Source: Sulfurospirillum sp964441765 (GTDB taxonomy: Bacteria > Campylobacterota > Campylobacteria > Campylobacterales > Sulfurospirillaceae). Taken from it: a stretch of DNA of 64,000 bases. The stretch covers positions 1 through 64,000 of the forward strand of contig CAYTVI010000002.1 of assembly GCA_964441765.1 (NCBI GenBank), given 5' to 3'. Positions 1 to 7,531 of this stretch are shown one piece after another. The translations under genes and the position numbers were made by a program. A model generated the notes under the pieces. It saw nothing but the letters and a program-made list of their open reading frames with translations. It was not told the origin of the DNA and ran no database searches. Positions within the stretch are counted from its first letter, which is position 1. Each line of letters starts with the position of its first letter.

Positions 1-60
1 GGTAAATTCACCGATTCAGCCGCTCACCTTGTTACAGCATCTTTGAAATATAAGTTCTAA
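1..60 (+). CDS. C-terminal end of an outer-membrane beta-barrel protein (partial)
   Basis: The first 60 bases read as an open frame of 19 codons ending in TAA. It ends in hydrophobic/aromatic alternation and a terminal Lys-Tyr-Lys-Phe. A final aromatic residue after a short beta strand is the usual C-terminal signature of outer-membrane barrels recognised by BamA. The next gene is an acyl-CoA ligase starting only 3 bases later, so a FadL-type fatty-acid transporter is an attractive guess, but it cannot be proved from 19 residues. Confidence 0.5.
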   Translation, partial: GKFTDSAAHLVTASLKYKF

Positions 61-63
61 GCC

Positions 64-1629
64 ATGCAGAGTTATCCATACCAGAATTTTTATGAGGTTA
101 TTGAAGCTAACGCTAAAAATGATCCTAAAAAGACAGCTATTTTTATTGACGATAAAAAAGTAACGTATTTAAAGCTCAAGCAAAATATCGATACGTTTGC
201 ACGTTTTTTAGAATTTAGCGGTATAAAAAGTGAAGACAGAGTTGCCATGATTGTTGGCAACTCTGAGGAGTTTGTGGTCTCTTTGTTTGCTATTACAAAG
301 ATAGGTGCAGTGGCAGTTCCTTTGAATACATTTTTAAAAAAAGAGGAATTTGAATATATTTTAAACGATTGTGGTGCAAGATTATTAGTCAGTTCTGCGG
401 CATATGCGAGCGAAACCAAAGATTTACTGAGTACTACAAAAATTGAAAAAATCGTTTGGACGGATAAATATGAGCATCTGGATGAGCGAAATTACAGCTT
501 TACAGAGATTGATATTTCTCAAGAGACGTATGAGCGCTTAGCAAAAAGACCTGCACTGAATGATTTGGCGTGTATTGTCTACACTTCAGGTACCACGGGT
601 AAGCCAAAAGGAGCGATGTTATCGTATCGAAACTTCTTTTCCAATGCTATTGCAGGAGCTGATTCTTTTGCGATTACATGTAAAGATAGGTTCATCGTCT
701 TCTTACCGATGTTTCACAGCTTTACGCTCTCGATTATGGTCTTATTACCAATGTTTACCTGTTCAAGTATTGTGATTGTTCGCTCCGTTTTTCCTTTTGC
801 CAATGTTTTAAAACAAACGCTTCTAAAACAAGTAACCATCTTTTTAGGCGTACCAACACTTTACAATGCGCTTTTAAAAGCCAAAATTCCATGGTATTTT
901 ATGTGGTTTAATAAAGTACGAATTTTTATCTCTGGAAGTGCGCCATTAAGTGAGCAGTCTTTAAATGAGTTTAATGCCAAGTTTAAAAATGCTACCTTGC
1001 TTGAAGGGTATGGCTTAAGTGAATGCTCTCCTGCGGTGTGTGTCAATCGTCTTGATTGGCAAAAACCTCTCTCTGTTGGTTTGCCATTGCCTAGCTATGA
1101 AGTCAAAATCGTGAATGATGAGATGATGGAAGTCAAAACCGATGTTGTAGGTGAGATTATGGTTAAAGGTGATTGTGTGATGCAAGGCTATCTTAACCAT
1201 CCTGATGCCACGGATGAAACGATTATCAATGGTTGGTTATTGACAGGTGATTTGGGTAAAAAAGACGAAGATGGCTTTATCTACATCGTAGATCGTAAAA
1301 AAGATTTGATTATTTCCAAAGGAATTAATATTTATCCTAGGGAAATCGAAGAAGTGATTTACAAGTATGAAGGCGTTGATGCAACCGCTGTTGTTGGACT
1401 TCGAGATGAGCAGACGAAAGATGAAGATGTTTTAGCCTTTATCCAGCCCAAGGAGGGTGTTGAACTAAGCGAGATGGAGATACGTAAGTATTTGAAAAAC
1501 CATTTGGCTAACTTTAAATTGCCTCGCCATATCTATTTTGTGGAAGAACTTCCTAAAAATGCAACAGGCAAAGTACTCAAACGCGTTTTGAAAGAGAAAG
1601 TGAACGAGGGATTGTTTAAAAAAAACTAA
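64..1629 (+). CDS. AMP-forming acyl-CoA synthetase (FadD-like fatty acid-CoA ligase)
   Basis: 521-residue member of the adenylate-forming (ANL) superfamily, expected to activate a carboxylic acid, probably a fatty acid, to acyl-AMP and then acyl-CoA in the cytoplasm. Visible motifs: P-loop-like YTSGTTGKPKG (residues 173-183), EGYGLSE (314-320), TGDLG (394-398), VDRKKDLI (409-416) and the C-terminal NATGKVLKR with the catalytic Lys near 503. Length is normal for a medium/long-chain ligase. The start ATG lies 3 bases after the upstream barrel protein's stop, with no obvious ribosome binding site, suggesting translational coupling. Substrate chain length cannot be read from the sequence. One TTACATGTAA palindrome (674-683) is coded as Thr-Cys at residues 205-206. 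Confidence 0.9.
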   Translation: MQSYPYQNFYEVIEANAKNDPKKTAIFIDDKKVTYLKLKQNIDTFARFLEFSGIKSEDRVAMIVGNSEEFVVSLFAITKIGAVAVPLNTFLKKEEFEYILNDCGARLLVSSAAYASETKDLLSTTKIEKIVWTDKYEHLDERNYSFTEIDISQETYERLAKRPALNDLACIVYTSGTTGKPKGAMLSYRNFFSNAIAGADSFAITCKDRFIVFLPMFHSFTLSIMVLLPMFTCSSIVIVRSVFPFANVLKQTLLKQVTIFLGVPTLYNALLKAKIPWYFMWFNKVRIFISGSAPLSEQSLNEFNAKFKNATLLEGYGLSECSPAVCVNRLDWQKPLSVGLPLPSYEVKIVNDEMMEVKTDVVGEIMVKGDCVMQGYLNHPDATDETIINGWLLTGDLGKKDEDGFIYIVDRKKDLIISKGINIYPREIEEVIYKYEGVDATAVVGLRDEQTKDEDVLAFIQPKEGVELSEMEIRKYLKNHLANFKLPRHIYFVEELPKNATGKVLKRVLKEKVNEGLFKKN

Positions 1630-1675
1630 AGTATCAATAACGGTTAGAGAGGATAAAGCCTTTTTTAACCGTCAT

Positions 1676-1702
1676 TTGATTGTTATACCTTTCCATTATA
1701 AT
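1676..1702 (+). promoter_or_regulatory. Putative sigma-70 promoter of the AAA ATPase gene
   Basis: TTGATT at 1676-1681 and a consensus TATAAT at 1697-1702 are 15 bases apart. Transcription would start near 1709, which fits a gene start at TTG 1734 and excludes the earlier in-frame TTG at 1680. Confidence 0.5.
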
Positions 1703-1733
1703 TGGTTCGATTTTTACTACAAAGGGTCTGAAA

Positions 1734-3467
1734 TTGCGTTATTTAATCGACTTTTTAGAAAGTCAAAATGTCCAAGATTGTTTTATCTATGAGCATCTCA
1801 AATGTTCGCATGAAGAAGCAGAACTGTTGCAGATGATGACCAAAGAATACGTTGTGGGCTCTGTAGATATTGCGGTTTCTGATATTCTTATTAAACTTTT
1901 TAGCGAAACCAATTATGAACATTTAAAACATTTGCCTTTAGTGAAAGCGTTGATAGAACAAGGTTGGATTGTTCAAAACAGCTTCTTAAGTTCAAAAATC
2001 GTGGATGTTTCCAACTTGGAGCTTTTAAACAGTACGGTGACGTTAAGCTCGGCATTTTTAAAACTTTTAGAAGAAGGAACATTGGAAGTTATCTTACCTG
2101 ATGTAACGCCTTATGATGATCATTTAGAGTATTTAAAAGACCAATTTTTTCGCATTGAACTTTACCAAAAGCTTTCACTTACCAAACACAGTGCAACGGA
2201 AAATGCTCCGAGTATTGGGCGACTTAAAAATAAGCTAGAGCTTCTGGAGAGTCGTATTAGCGAGCGTATTAAAGTGACACAAGAAGAAATTGTGGTGGAG
2301 AGTATTTTTAAAGAAAATGAGCTAAATTCTAAAGAACAACTGATTTTTCTAGCTCTTTTAAAAGAGGAATATGCTGGTGAGTTTGAAAGTTTAAGAGATA
2401 TGAATACACTCATCAGTCTTATCAGCGTGGATGATTATGAAAAAATCAAAAATCGTTCGTTGTTGGAAGAGGGCTCAAAACTGATTGAAAACTTGATTAT
2501 TGATTACGATGAAATGCTCAGCACCTTTGGAGGTGTGACGCGAAGCTTTTTTATTGCTGAAGAGATTTTGCAAAAAATTATGCATCCCAATAAAGAGAAA
2601 AAGAGTAAAAAAATTAAGCTTGATATGCTCATTGGTGAACAAGAAGTGTTCGAGCTTATTGACCCAAAAACCACGATGGATGATGTGATTTTAAATCCTA
2701 AAACCAAAGAAGTACTGGATAGTTTGCTTAAACAAATCGATAAAGGAGTGGTGAAACTACTTCGTGAGTGGGGCATTAAAGAGCGCCGCAGTGGGATTGA
2801 TGCCAAAATTATTCTCTATGGTCCTCCAGGGACGGGGAAGACGATGACGGCACTTTCTTTGGCAAAGTCAATGAAACGTCGGGTTCTAAGTTTTGATTGT
2901 TCCAAAATTCTCTCAAAATACGTTGGAGAGAGTGAAAAAAATGTGCGTAGTATTTTTGATACCTATAAAGATTTGTGCAAAAAAACAAAAAGTGAGCCAT
3001 TGCTACTTTTAAATGAGGCAGACCAATTTTTAAGTGCGCGTTCAACCGATGGAACCTCAGGAGCAGATAAAATGCACAATCAGATGCAAAATATCTTTTT
3101 AGAGCAGATTGAGCGTTTTGATGGACTACTTATTGCAACCACCAATTTACTTGAAACGATTGACCCTGCATTTTCAAGGCGTTTTGATTATAAAATCGCT
3201 TTTGAAAAGCCAAATGAGGCGCAACGTTTGGAGTTATGGCAAAAGTTATTACCTCAAAATGCACAGTATGAAAAAGACTTTGATGTCAAAGCTTTAGCGA
3301 AATATCCGCTCACAGGGGGACAGATTCGTTTGGTGGTAAAAAATACAGCCCTTAAAGTGGCGACCAAAGAAAAACCTCTGTTTGGCTTTGAAGATTTTAA
3401 AAATGCGGTAGAGAGAGAAACAAAAGGTGCGTTTGGTGACGCAAAGGCTGTTGGTTTTATGAATTGA
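1734..3467 (+). CDS. AAA-family ATPase of unknown function
   Basis: 577 residues from a TTG at 1734, chosen because an AAAGGG binding site (1721-1726) precedes it and a TATAAT box lies just upstream. The frame stays open to a TTG at 1680, but that lies upstream of the promoter. The N-terminal ~320 residues are helical and charged without a recognised domain. The C-terminal third is a single AAA module: Walker A GPPGTGKT at 363-370, Walker B LLLLNEAD with Asn427-Glu428, a sensor-1 ATTN, and the arginine-finger segment around AFSRRFD. Walker B has Asn where Asp is usual, a variant I recall in other bacterial AAA proteins. It is monocistronic between two promoters. It may remodel a protein complex, but no partner is encoded next to it. 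Confidence 0.75.
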   Translation: MRYLIDFLESQNVQDCFIYEHLKCSHEEAELLQMMTKEYVVGSVDIAVSDILIKLFSETNYEHLKHLPLVKALIEQGWIVQNSFLSSKIVDVSNLELLNSTVTLSSAFLKLLEEGTLEVILPDVTPYDDHLEYLKDQFFRIELYQKLSLTKHSATENAPSIGRLKNKLELLESRISERIKVTQEEIVVESIFKENELNSKEQLIFLALLKEEYAGEFESLRDMNTLISLISVDDYEKIKNRSLLEEGSKLIENLIIDYDEMLSTFGGVTRSFFIAEEILQKIMHPNKEKKSKKIKLDMLIGEQEVFELIDPKTTMDDVILNPKTKEVLDSLLKQIDKGVVKLLREWGIKERRSGIDAKIILYGPPGTGKTMTALSLAKSMKRRVLSFDCSKILSKYVGESEKNVRSIFDTYKDLCKKTKSEPLLLLNEADQFLSARSTDGTSGADKMHNQMQNIFLEQIERFDGLLIATTNLLETIDPAFSRRFDYKIAFEKPNEAQRLELWQKLLPQNAQYEKDFDVKALAKYPLTGGQIRLVVKNTALKVATKEKPLFGFEDFKNAVERETKGAFGDAKAVGFMN

Positions 3468-3472
3468 AACGG

Positions 3473-3507
3473 GTATTAAATTTTGAGTGTGGCTTAAAAT
3501 TTAATAC
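3473..3507. terminator. AT-rich perfect hairpin after the AAA ATPase gene
   Basis: Two 12-base arms (3473-3484 and 3496-3507) are perfect inverted complements around an 11-base loop, starting 5 bases after the AAA gene stop. The position suits a transcription terminator, but the stem is almost all A/T and lacks a downstream T-tract, so a classical intrinsic terminator is uncertain. Confidence 0.5.
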
Positions 3508-3516
3508 TTCATCATA

Positions 3517-3568
3517 AAATTAAACAATGTAAATCTTTTTACATGTAAAGATTTACATTGTTTAATTT
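3517..3568. repeat. Long perfect inverted repeat upstream of nuoA with the TTACATGTAA palindrome at its centre
   Basis: Arms of 22 bases (3517-3538 and 3547-3568) are perfect complements around an 8-base centre. TTTACATGTAAA (3538-3549) occupies the apex. The repeat ends 18 bases before the nuoA start codon and just ahead of its ribosome binding site, so it must lie in the promoter or leader of the nuo operon. It could be an operator, an mRNA leader hairpin or part of a double terminator. Confidence 0.8.
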
Positions 3569-3586
3569 ACTAATAAAGGATTTTTG

Positions 3587-3985
3587 ATGACCCCTTTATC
3601 GCATATGGATTTTGCACATCCGTATTTTGGAGCATTTTATCTGCTCGTTTTTGGTGCTGTTGTCTTTTATGGCATTACGGTATTAGCCCGCATTGTCAGC
3701 CGAAAGATGGCGCGCTTAGATACTGAAAAGCTCAAACTCACGATTTATGAGTGTGGGCCAGAAGTGACCAAACAGCCCAATAAGATTTCCGCGCATTTTT
3801 ATCTTTTTGCGGTACTTTTTATTTTGTTTGATGTGGAGATTATCTTTATGTTCCCATGGGCAGTCAATTTTAAAGTTTTAGGAATGTTTGGATTTGTTGA
3901 AATGATTTTATTTGTCCTCATACTCGCCATTGGTTTTGTGTATGCATGGAAAAAAGGAGCACTAGAATGGCACAGCATAAGATAA
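3587..3985 (+). CDS. nuoA: NADH-quinone oxidoreductase subunit A
   Basis: 132-residue membrane subunit of respiratory complex I, first gene of a 14-gene operon. Three hydrophobic segments are visible (about residues 12-33, 65-88 and 95-120). The family signature YECGPE lies in the loop after the first segment, and the Asp/Glu-containing second segment reads FDVEIIFMFPW. The ATG at 3587 is preferred over the overlapping TTG at 3584 because AAAGGA at 3575-3580 is correctly spaced. The 3' end overlaps nuoB by 19 bases. NuoA forms part of the quinone-site/proton-channel junction with NuoH and NuoJ. Confidence 0.95.
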   Translation: MTPLSHMDFAHPYFGAFYLLVFGAVVFYGITVLARIVSRKMARLDTEKLKLTIYECGPEVTKQPNKISAHFYLFAVLFILFDVEIIFMFPWAVNFKVLGMFGFVEMILFVLILAIGFVYAWKKGALEWHSIR

Positions 3986-4476
3986 ATTATCTTCAAGAAG
4001 CAGGACTTCCTATCGCACTTACCTCGGTAGATAAGTTGGTTCAATGGGGGAGAAGTAACTCGCTTTGGCCACTGACCTATGGACTTGCGTGTTGTGCGAT
4101 TGAGATGATGGCAACGGGAGCGAGTCGTTACGATTTTGACCGTTTTGGAACGATTTTTAGAGCTAGCCCTAGACAAGCCGATGTCATTGTCATCGCTGGA
4201 ACACTGACTAAAAAGCATTCTCCGTTTATGCGACGTTTATATGACCAAATGACAGAGCCAAAATGGGTCATTAGCATGGGAAGTTGTGCGAACACGGGTG
4301 GTATGTTCAACACCTACGCAACCGTACAAGGAGCCGATAGAATTGTCCCTGTGGATATTTATCTCCCTGGATGTGCACCACGCCCTGAAACACTTCAGTA
4401 TGCTCTGATGTTATTACAGAAAAAAATTAGAACCGAAAAAGCCTCTAAAAAACTTCAACCAAAAAGGTTGGTATGA
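3967..4476 (+). CDS. nuoB: NADH-quinone oxidoreductase subunit B
   Basis: 169-residue peripheral subunit carrying the terminal [4Fe-4S] cluster N2 that passes electrons to quinone. The four cluster ligands are visible: the tandem Cys42-Cys43 in CCAIEMM, Cys107 in GSCANTGG and Cys136 in PGCAPRPE. The ATG at 3967 is chosen because AAGGAG (3953-3958) lies 8 bases upstream; the frame is open further upstream inside nuoA. It overlaps nuoA by 19 bases and nuoC by 4 (ATGA), indicating tight translational coupling. Confidence 0.97.
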   Translation: MAQHKINYLQEAGLPIALTSVDKLVQWGRSNSLWPLTYGLACCAIEMMATGASRYDFDRFGTIFRASPRQADVIVIAGTLTKKHSPFMRRLYDQMTEPKWVISMGSCANTGGMFNTYATVQGADRIVPVDIYLPGCAPRPETLQYALMLLQKKIRTEKASKKLQPKRLV

Positions 4477-5273
4477 TGCGAAGTTACAGCGATAAACAAA
4501 ATGTACAAAAAAAGCCTTATTACAGTGACCGTTTTTGGGTAGCACCACAGCTTCCTAAAGAAGAGGTAGAAAGTGATGCGATTTTTTCAAATGACTTGAA
4601 TGTCTTAAAAAGTAAATTTGATATTCACGAAGCTTACATTCAGCGTGAGCAGATGGTGGTTTACATTCATGCCAAGGATAATGTCGAGGTTTTAAAATGT
4701 TTAAGAGATGAACTCTCCTACAATTTTCTCTCCGAGCACAGCGCGATTGATTGGCTCGCAAAAAGTGGAGAATTTGAAATTTTTTACCAGATGCTCTCAA
4801 CTTCTAAACGTAAAAGATTACGCATTAAATGTTTCATAAAAGAAAAAGAGATCCTAAGAAGTGTCTGTGAAATTTATAAAAGTGCTAACTGGGCAGAGCG
4901 TGAAATGTACGATATGTTTGGCGTCATTATCAGCGGTCATCCGTATATGAAACGCCTTTTGATGCCTGATGATTGGTATGACCATCCCCTACGCAAGACC
5001 TATCCGCTCCAAGGTGATGAAGCCGCACAGTGGTACGAAATCGATAAAATTTTTGGAAAAGAGTACCGCGATATCATAGGACCTGAAGAGCGCGATAGTG
5101 CTAGAATTGATGTGGATGATACGTATCGTTTTGCGCATATTAACCATGAAGTCCCTTTTGGTGCACCTCGAAGTTTGGAAAAAACCGTAACCGAGTACCA
5201 AGAAGAAGGCGGTGTATTCATTGTGAAAAAACTTAAAAAAGAAGATGCGAAAATCTTGAAAGAGAGACCATAA
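4473..5273 (+). CDS. nuoC: NADH-quinone oxidoreductase subunit C
   Basis: 266 residues, the 30-kDa subunit of the complex I peripheral arm. The family signature is clear in the middle: AEREMYDMFGV (about residues 142-152) followed by HPYMKRLLMPDDW and DHPLRKTYPL. Two adjacent ATG codons (4473, 4476) are possible starts; the first overlaps the nuoB stop by 4 bases. NuoC and NuoD are separate genes here, as in other Campylobacterota, not fused as in Escherichia coli. Confidence 0.95.
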   Translation: MMRSYSDKQNVQKKPYYSDRFWVAPQLPKEEVESDAIFSNDLNVLKSKFDIHEAYIQREQMVVYIHAKDNVEVLKCLRDELSYNFLSEHSAIDWLAKSGEFEIFYQMLSTSKRKRLRIKCFIKEKEILRSVCEIYKSANWAEREMYDMFGVIISGHPYMKRLLMPDDWYDHPLRKTYPLQGDEAAQWYEIDKIFGKEYRDIIGPEERDSARIDVDDTYRFAHINHEVPFGAPRSLEKTVTEYQEEGGVFIVKKLKKEDAKILKERP

Positions 5274-5276
5274 TCC

Positions 5277-6503
5277 ATGCAAAAAGTAAACCGACTTAAG
5301 CCCTTTTTTGAGAACTTGGTTTTTGAGCGTGAAGATAACCATATGATTGTCAACTTTGGACCACAACATCCCAGTTCTCATGGACAGTTACGTCTGATAT
5401 TGGAACTTGATGGTGAAAAAGTAAGTAAAGCAACACCCGATATTGGCTATTTGCACCGTGGCATGGAAAAAATGGCAGAAAATATGATTTACAATGAGTT
5501 TTTGCCTACGACTGATAGGATGGATTATATCGCGGCAAGCTCTAATAACTATGGCTTTGCGTTAGCGGTTGAAAAACTTATCGGTCTTGAAGTGCCAAGA
5601 CGTGCCAAAGTGATTCGCATGATGCTCTTAGAGCTAAACCGCATCTCGTCGCATCTTTTTTGGCTCGCAACCCATGCCCTTGATGTGGGTGCGATGACTA
5701 TTTTTCTTTATGCGTTTAGGGAGAGAGAATACACGCTTGATTTGATTGAAGATTATTGTGGGGCACGTTTAACGCACTCTTCGGTTCGTATCGGAGGGGT
5801 ACCGCTTGATTTACCTAAAGGATGGATTGAGGGATTAAATAAATTTATCAACCATTTACCAATTGATATTGGCGATTATGAGGGCTTACTTGACCAGAAC
5901 CGTATTTGGAAAATGCGTTTGGAAGATGTGGGTGTAATTACGCCAGAGCAAGCACAAAGTTGGGGATGTTCAGGACCAATGCTTCGAGGGAGTGGCATTG
6001 CGTGGGATATTCGCAAAGAAGAGCCGTATGAGCTTTACGATGAAGTGGAATTTGATGTACCAGTGAGTACCACGTGCGATAGCTATGGAAGGTATAAATT
6101 GCATATGGAAGAGATGCGTCAAAGTATTCGTATTTTAAAACAATTAATTCCAATGTATTATGAAACAAGCCCAGAGATTATGGCACATGCACCGTCATTT
6201 ATTTCCGCACCTAAAGAGCAGATTATGACGCAAAACTATGCCTTGATGCAGCACTTTGTTTTGGTAACACAAGGCATGAGACCACCTGTGGGTGAAGTGT
6301 ATGTCGCAACCGAATCACCCAAAGGAGAACTTGGTTTTTACATCAATTCTCAAGGCGAACCGTATCCGTATCGCTTAAAGCTTAGAACCCCCAGTTTCTT
6401 TCACACAGCCTTTTTACAAGAGCTTTTGGTGGGTGAGTATTTGGCAGACGTGGTTGCGATTATTGGTAATGCCAATATCGTCTTTGGCGAAATTGACAGA
6501 TAA
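5277..6503 (+). CDS. nuoD: NADH-quinone oxidoreductase subunit D
   Basis: 408 residues, the 49-kDa subunit that forms the quinone pocket with NuoB; related to the large subunit of NiFe hydrogenases. Diagnostic segments are NFGPQHPSSHG near residue 25, GYLHRGMEKM near 60 and DRMDYIAASSNN near 85. The start ATG follows the nuoC stop by 3 bases. The chain ends with the usual FGEIDR. Normal length, all conserved blocks present. Confidence 0.97.
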   Translation: MQKVNRLKPFFENLVFEREDNHMIVNFGPQHPSSHGQLRLILELDGEKVSKATPDIGYLHRGMEKMAENMIYNEFLPTTDRMDYIAASSNNYGFALAVEKLIGLEVPRRAKVIRMMLLELNRISSHLFWLATHALDVGAMTIFLYAFREREYTLDLIEDYCGARLTHSSVRIGGVPLDLPKGWIEGLNKFINHLPIDIGDYEGLLDQNRIWKMRLEDVGVITPEQAQSWGCSGPMLRGSGIAWDIRKEEPYELYDEVEFDVPVSTTCDSYGRYKLHMEEMRQSIRILKQLIPMYYETSPEIMAHAPSFISAPKEQIMTQNYALMQHFVLVTQGMRPPVGEVYVATESPKGELGFYINSQGEPYPYRLKLRTPSFFHTAFLQELLVGEYLADVVAIIGNANIVFGEIDR

Positions 6504-6512
6504 GGAGAGGGC

Positions 6513-6752
6513 ATGCAACGCTATGATTTACGACATTTGAAAGATGATTTTTACGGACGAATGCTTGAGATTGTTGAAGAGAGTGGGCACGGTGAAGTTT
6601 CTATTTTTATGTTTGAAATAGGTGATTTTACGCCTGTTCAAAAAAGTGCAGATGTCATCAAAGAAGCGGGCTGGACATTGATGAACTCACTTAAATTTAA
6701 CGAAACCGATTGGACCATCGTGGTTAAAAAAGTGAAAGGTGATGCACAGTGA
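6513..6752 (+). CDS. Small complex I protein occupying the nuoE position (Cj1575c/HP1264-like)
   Basis: 79-residue acidic protein between nuoD and a second atypical gene, exactly where nuoE normally lies. It has none of the four cysteines of the NuoE [2Fe-2S] thioredoxin fold; in fact it has no cysteine at all. It matches my memory of the short proteins that replace NuoE in Campylobacter jejuni (Cj1575c) and Helicobacter pylori (HP1264), where complex I is thought to accept electrons from flavodoxin rather than NADH. Start ATG at 6513 follows GGAGAGG. Stop overlaps the next gene's GTG start. Confidence 0.75.
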   Translation: MQRYDLRHLKDDFYGRMLEIVEESGHGEVSIFMFEIGDFTPVQKSADVIKEAGWTLMNSLKFNETDWTIVVKKVKGDAQ

Positions 6753-7531
6753 GTCTTACATGTAAAGGGTTTGACCTGATTATTGTGATTGGTTCACTGC
6801 TCTCTCGCAATCACTCTTCTGCCGTTGAAAAAATGCAAGCATGTATGCAAGATGGTGCAAAGCTCATCTATCTTTTCACGATGGAAGACCCTGTTTTTAC
6901 CCCAAAGAGTCATTTTTTCAGTCGTTATGAAGTAGGTTCAGAAGAAGGTGTTTTAGCTCTTCTTGCCAAAGCCTTGCTTTTACATGTAAAGCTCCCAAGC
7001 TCACTTCAAAACTATTTTGATGACTTGGATGAGGGCTATTTGAGTGCTGAGAGCAACTTGGGTGAAGAAGAGATTGAAGAGATTCAAGCACTCTATGCCA
7101 AAAGTAAAGGAGCATTAATTTGGCTAGGGGAAGATGTGATAAAACATCCGCAGTATGATAATTGTGTCCGCCTAGCTCATGTGATTGCAGCGCATAGCCA
7201 TGCCGTTGTTTACGGCGCAAGTGAACGCACGGTGATTTCAGAAGATTTAGACGATGTTGCTCCTTTGAAAAGCTATGATGGAACGATTGTTTATAAATGT
7301 TTAAAACAAGAGAATGAAGAAGCGGTGCTAATAGGCTCTGCTCAGTTTGAAATAGCGGCAAAAGTGCAACACGGTGTTGCGCTCAATGTTGCGCTCAATG
7401 ATGAGGTCTATGCTTGCACATTTGTGCGAGACGATAGTTTGAAGGGTACCGTTGCACTCATGCCCGTGAGTGATGTGGGGCAAGCGTATCCTTACAGTGT
7501 AGCAAAAATAGTGAAGGCGAAAGTGCAATGA
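6749..7531 (+). CDS. Complex I protein occupying the nuoF position (Cj1574c/HP1265-like)
   Basis: 260 residues from a GTG that overlaps the previous stop (GTGA). It lacks the FMN- and NADH-binding glycine-rich motifs and the 4-Cys cluster site of true NuoF and is far shorter than the ~430 residues usual for that subunit. Parts (FDLIIVIGSLLS near the N-terminus, GALIWLGEDV near residue 125) resemble the alpha/beta folds found in the NuoG C-terminal domain, so it may be derived from that family. By position and size it corresponds to Cj1574c/HP1265, thought to adapt complex I to a non-NADH donor. Two TTACATGTAA copies lie inside (6756, 6980). Confidence 0.7.
   Translation: MSLTCKGFDLIIVIGSLLSRNHSSAVEKMQACMQDGAKLIYLFTMEDPVFTPKSHFFSRYEVGSEEGVLALLAKALLLHVKLPSSLQNYFDDLDEGYLSAESNLGEEEIEEIQALYAKSKGALIWLGEDVIKHPQYDNCVRLAHVIAAHSHAVVYGASERTVISEDLDDVAPLKSYDGTIVYKCLKQENEEAVLIGSAQFEIAAKVQHGVALNVALNDEVYACTFVRDDSLKGTVALMPVSDVGQAYPYSVAKIVKAKVQ

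Noticed and set aside
1636..1675. Terminator between the acyl-CoA ligase and the AAA ATPase
   Set aside because: Only a 7-base stem (ACGGTTA with TAACCGT) around a 21-base loop containing the T-run; too weak to annotate.
3799..4218. Long open frame opposite nuoA/nuoB
   Set aside because: It lies wholly on the opposite strand of two certain genes and has no protein-like composition or binding site; similar shadows elsewhere were dropped for the same reason.
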